From an uncultured Mollicutes bacterium (GTDB taxonomy: Bacteria; Bacillota_I; Bacilli_A; Acholeplasmatales; Anaeroplasmataceae): a DNA stretch of 43,483 bases. The notes beneath the pieces are model-generated. The model was not told the DNA's origin. It was given only the letters and a program-made list of their open reading frames with translations, and made no database searches. Location: NCBI GenBank assembly GCA_900540705.1, contig UQGR01000012.1, positions 1 to 43,483 of the forward strand, given 5' to 3'. Each line of letters begins with the position of its first letter. Position 1 is the stretch's first letter. The translations under genes were made by a program, and so were the position numbers. Positions 42,095 through 43,483 of this stretch are shown one piece after another.

Positions 42095-42099
42095 TTAGC

Positions 42100-42567
42100 T
42101 TAAGCACATATCTCTTGGGTATAAACACTTGACCATTGCATATTTTTATAAAAACAAATATGAAGGAATATATTTGGTTCATCATAGGTTGTAACCACAT
42201 GAAAAGTCAAACTATTGTCAGGAGGGACAATAGTTCCTATAGGCTCTGCAAGGTAAGAAATGAAAGAGCCAGAATTACTATCCTTACTCTTACAAAGCCA
42301 TACGCTACTACAAGAATGATTTGGTGCATAAATTGTTACCACAAACGTATATCTCTCATGAGATACATCCTCATCTATGAGAGAATAGAAAAAACTTGTT
42401 TCAGAATATGTTTGCATTAAAGCTTCTTGCTCATTCTCAACTCGTTGTTCATCTTCTTCCTCCTGTGCAGAGGAAGATAAGGAAAACACACATATTCCTA
42501 AAATTAAAATACTAACTCCTACTACTTTTTTAAACAATAAATTAAAAAAATCCCAAATTTGTTTCAT
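42100..42567 (-). CDS. Small secreted protein of unknown function
   Basis: The 155-aa product has a signal peptide: basic start, hydrophobic core VVGVSILILGICVFSL, likely cleavage after SSA. The mature part is acidic at first (QEEEDEQRVENEQEA), then beta-rich with several cysteines (SCSSVWLC, HICF, EICA). I do not recognise it. GGGAGA precedes the ATG. It ends just before the XRE operator repeats. Confidence 0.65.
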   Translation of the reverse strand: MKQIWDFFNLLFKKVVGVSILILGICVFSLSSSAQEEEDEQRVENEQEALMQTYSETSFFYSLIDEDVSHERYTFVVTIYAPNHSCSSVWLCKSKDSNSGSFISYLAEPIGTIVPPDNSLTFHVVTTYDEPNIFLHICFYKNMQWSSVYTQEICA

Positions 42568-42627
42568 GGAAATCTCCCTTCACCATTAAATTTATTCTTA
42601 GATCCATCTAATAAACTATTATATTAG

Positions 42628-42640
42628 ACAATACTATTGT
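42628..42640. promoter_or_regulatory. Inverted repeat upstream of the secreted-protein gene
   Basis: ACAATA-C-TATTGT, a perfect 6-bp inverted repeat around one base, ~60 bp before the start. A possible operator. The rest of 42568-42790 holds AT-rich sequence without a convincing gene. Confidence 0.3.
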
Positions 42641-42790
42641 AGCATAAAAAGTAAAAATTAAGAAAACATTATATTTTTTGATAGCTAATTATAGAAAAGC
42701 CAAAGGAGATTAGAAGTTTCAGTTTTTTGGTTCTAATGTCTATTATAAGAGTATTTTCTTTCATATAACTATAGTTTATGGGGGAGTCGG

Positions 42791-42809
42791 TTGACTTTTT
42801 TAATATAAT
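42791..42809 (+). promoter_or_regulatory. Antitoxin-RNA promoter, copy 1, with a shortened spacer
   Basis: TTGACT (42791-42796) and TATAAT (42804-42809) are only 7 bp apart. In copy 2 the same elements are 17 bp apart, and in both copies the -10 is the same distance from the transcribed ATGTC. So copy 1 appears to have lost 10 bp of spacer and is probably weak or dead. Confidence 0.5.
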
Positions 42810-42823
42810 ATCTATGTCGAGAG

Positions 42824-42847
42824 ACAACAGATGAATAAAGGAGACGA
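42824..42847. repeat. Direct repeat a, copy 1
   Basis: Begins ACAACAG and ends AAAGGAGACGA. It matches repeat b at 42891-42914 except for one extra A, one missing G and a C/T change. The repeats flank the terminator. Confidence 0.75.
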
Positions 42848-42877
42848 AAAGAGCAGGGCGGTTATCCTGCTCTTTTC
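42846..42877. terminator. Bidirectional terminator, toxin-antitoxin copy 1
   Basis: Perfect 12-bp stem GAAAAGAGCAGG / CCTGCTCTTTTC with 8-nt loop GCGGTTAT. Identical to the one in copy 2. Confidence 0.9.
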
Positions 42878-42890
42878 TCATTTTAAGGAA

Positions 42891-42914
42891 ACAACAGTGA
42901 AGTAAAGGAGATGA
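42891..42914. repeat. Direct repeat b, copy 1
   Basis: Begins ACAACAG and ends AAAGGAGATGA, directly after the toxin 1 stop on the minus strand, inside its 3' untranslated part. Confidence 0.75.
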
Positions 42915-42995
42915 CTACTTCTTAGAAGAGCCACTGCTTCTAATAATTAAATATACTAATAGTAAAATAATTATTAGAGCGACTAGGTTTTCCAC
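42915..42995 (-). CDS. Small hydrophobic peptide, candidate type I toxin, copy 1
   Basis: This 26-residue peptide begins MENLVALIII, has one membrane-spanning stretch up to YLII, and ends RSSGSSKK. That is the layout of Fst/Ldr/TxpA-like type I toxins: short, one helix, charged ends. The start is GTG with AAGGAGG 8 bp upstream (43010-43004). The GTG opens the loop of a hairpin CTAGG-N8-CCTAG. Coding is supported by copy 2: of four substitutions three are silent, and the length difference is exactly two codons. No known family is recognised; the Pro/Gly motif of Fst is absent. Confidence 0.75.
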   Translation of the reverse strand: MENLVALIIILLLVYLIIRSSGSSKK

Positions 42996-43020
42996 CCTAG
43001 CTACCTCCTTACACGTCCAT

Positions 43021-43236
43021 CGTTTCCTTTAGACGTAAATGATGCTTCCAAAGTAGACAATTTGTTTATTCTTCTTATGTTCTTTTATTTGATGGAGATT
43101 TTTACAAGAACTATATTGTGAAAATGTAAGAGGAATCGACTTCTATTATGATCATGCTTGTCCCTTTAATATTTATCATAAAGGATTTTTTTCTTCAATA
43201 GGTGAAACCTATAAAAAAGATTTACAAAAATATATG
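43021..43236. other. Spacer between the two toxin-antitoxin copies
   Basis: This stretch should hold the toxin 1 promoter (minus strand). Only a weak TTGTCT-17-TACGTC is visible near 43033-43061. A short stem (TTACGTC with GTC-bulge-GTAA) lies before the toxin ribosome-binding site. No gene is supported. Confidence 0.4.
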
Positions 43237-43265
43237 TTGACTTTATATTTATTTCTTCGTATAAT
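43237..43265 (+). promoter_or_regulatory. Antitoxin-RNA promoter, copy 2
   Basis: TTGACT (43237-43242), exactly 17 bp, TATAAT (43260-43265). A near-perfect sigma-A promoter pointing at the shared terminator with no open reading frame behind it. Confidence 0.88.
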
Positions 43266-43276
43266 AAAAATGTCAA

Positions 43277-43297
43277 GAAACAATAGACATGGAAAAA
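43277..43297. repeat. Direct repeat a, copy 2
   Basis: Begins GAAACAAT and ends ATGGAAAAA; matches repeat b at 43345-43365 with one extra A and one missing T. It differs strongly from the copy 1 repeat. Confidence 0.75.
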
Positions 43298-43302
43298 CAA
43301 AC

Positions 43303-43334
43303 GAAAAGAGCAGGGCGGTTATCCTGCTCTTTTC
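43303..43334. terminator. Bidirectional terminator, toxin-antitoxin copy 2
   Basis: Same 12-bp stem and 8-nt loop as copy 1. Confidence 0.9.
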
Positions 43335-43344
43335 TCATTTTAAG

Positions 43345-43365
43345 GAAACAATGACTATGGAAAAA
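43345..43365. repeat. Direct repeat b, copy 2
   Basis: Begins GAAACAAT and ends ATGGAAAAA, 5 bp after the toxin 2 stop in the 3' untranslated part. Confidence 0.75.
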
Positions 43366-43370
43366 GATGA

Positions 43371-43457
43371 CTACTTCTTAGAAGAGCCACCGCTCCTAAT
43401 AATCAAATATACTAATACTAATAGTAATATAATTATTAGAGCGACTAGGTTTTCCAC
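43371..43457 (-). CDS. Small hydrophobic peptide, candidate type I toxin, copy 2
   Basis: This 28-residue paralogue of the copy 1 peptide begins MENLVALIII, carries an extra Val-Leu pair in the membrane stretch, and ends RSGGSSKK. GTG start with AAGGAGG 8 bp upstream (43472-43466) and the same start-codon hairpin (43445-43462). The sequence upstream of 43483 is outside the window, so its promoter is not seen. Confidence 0.75.
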   Translation of the reverse strand: MENLVALIIILLLVLVYLIIRSGGSSKK

Positions 43458-43483
43458 CCTAGCTACCTCCTTACACGTCCATC

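Larger units (their letters stand above)
42816..42884 (+). ncRNA. Predicted antitoxin RNA, copy 1
   Basis: By analogy with copy 2 the RNA would start near 42816. It would cover direct repeat a (42824-42847) and end after the hairpin at 42846-42877, about 69 nt. It converges on toxin 1. Its repeat pairs with the repeat just after the toxin stop, and the terminator loops are complementary. Expression is doubtful because of the promoter spacer. Confidence 0.5.
43272..43341 (+). ncRNA. Predicted antitoxin RNA, copy 2
   Basis: The RNA would start about 7 bp after the -10 and end after the hairpin at 43303-43334, ~70 nt. The 5' end can form a small stem (ATGTC with GACAT, 43270-43290) whose loop contains part of direct repeat a. 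It converges on toxin 2, like RNA II of the pAD1 par locus. Confidence 0.7.
42791..43483. repeat. Tandem duplication of a toxin-antitoxin unit (period ~457-462 bp)
   Basis: The block from the TTGACT through the toxin ribosome-binding site to ACACGTCCATC occurs twice. Copy 2 is cut by the window edge while still matching copy 1, so the array may go on beyond it. Confidence 0.9.

Noticed and set aside
42669..42881. 70-codon minus-strand frame across the right-end locus
   Set aside because: It runs through the antitoxin promoter and terminator hairpin, has no ribosome-binding site, and is not kept in copy 2.
43087..43483. Long open plus-strand frame through copy 2 (around RGIDFYYDHACPF...)
   Set aside because: It has no start codon with a ribosome-binding site, crosses a strong promoter and terminator, and runs antisense to the toxin; it may be a chance frame or a gene fossil.
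42791..43483. CRISPR or short tandem repeat array
   Set aside because: Only two long copies (~460 bp) with coding and promoter features; no regular short repeats with spacers.

Overview
The window is about 43.5 kb of AT-rich, gene-dense chromosome from a low-GC Gram-positive (Bacillota) bacterium. It appears to be an endospore former, because it carries a CotY/CotZ-type coat protein and the sporulation pair YqfC-YqfD beside PhoH. A fermentative, anaerobic life style is suggested by pyruvate formate-lyase (PFL) with its activase. The gene mix resembles Erysipelotrichia or Turicibacter-like lineages, but that placement is an impression, not a proof. No rRNA, tRNA, CRISPR array, insertion sequence or prophage was seen. 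Nearly all genes lie on the minus strand. The plus-strand exceptions are cotZ, a giant coiled-coil gene, an FHA-ABC transporter pair and two predicted small RNAs.

Layout, left to right: a dipeptidase 5' end (pepV-like); ptsH with a membrane-anchored, Cys-less EIIB-like protein; cotZ; a recombination and queuosine operon (ruvA-ruvB-queA-ppiB-tgt); a LysM protein and a methyltransferase; a ~1150-aa coiled-coil protein facing ftsZ; murG-murB; a ferredoxin-type aldo/keto reductase; efp with a CNNM/CorC protein; then a long operon of a SAP-like protein with a frameshifted acidic membrane tail, mutS, mutL, miaA, aroK, aroQ and an acetyltransferase. Next come the PFL region (nrnA-like, pflA, thioredoxin-like, pflB and a separate glycyl-radical subunit), the FHA-ABC exporter, a membrane protein with an L15-like tail, phoH-yqfD-yqfC, an RluA-type synthase, a LysR regulator, mraY-murE, an XRE regulator with a small partner, a small secreted protein, and a tandem pair of tiny toxin-antitoxin-like loci at the right edge.

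Three things stand out. (1) At 42.8-43.48 kb there are two tandem copies of an apparently undescribed type I toxin-antitoxin module. Each has a 26- or 28-residue hydrophobic peptide on the minus strand, a convergent short RNA on the plus strand, a shared bidirectional terminator, and a pair of direct repeats. The repeats match within a copy but differ between copies, which predicts cognate-only pairing. (2) At 24628-24637 (minus strand) an A10 run ends a SAP-like gene three codons before its stop. A -1 shift or polymerase slippage there would fuse it to a start-less acidic frame ending in a membrane anchor. (3) Pyruvate formate-lyase is split in frame by two stop codons and a new ribosome-binding site, so the glycyl-radical domain is a separate 76-aa protein.

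All functions come from reading the sequence and from knowledge of the families. No database search was run.
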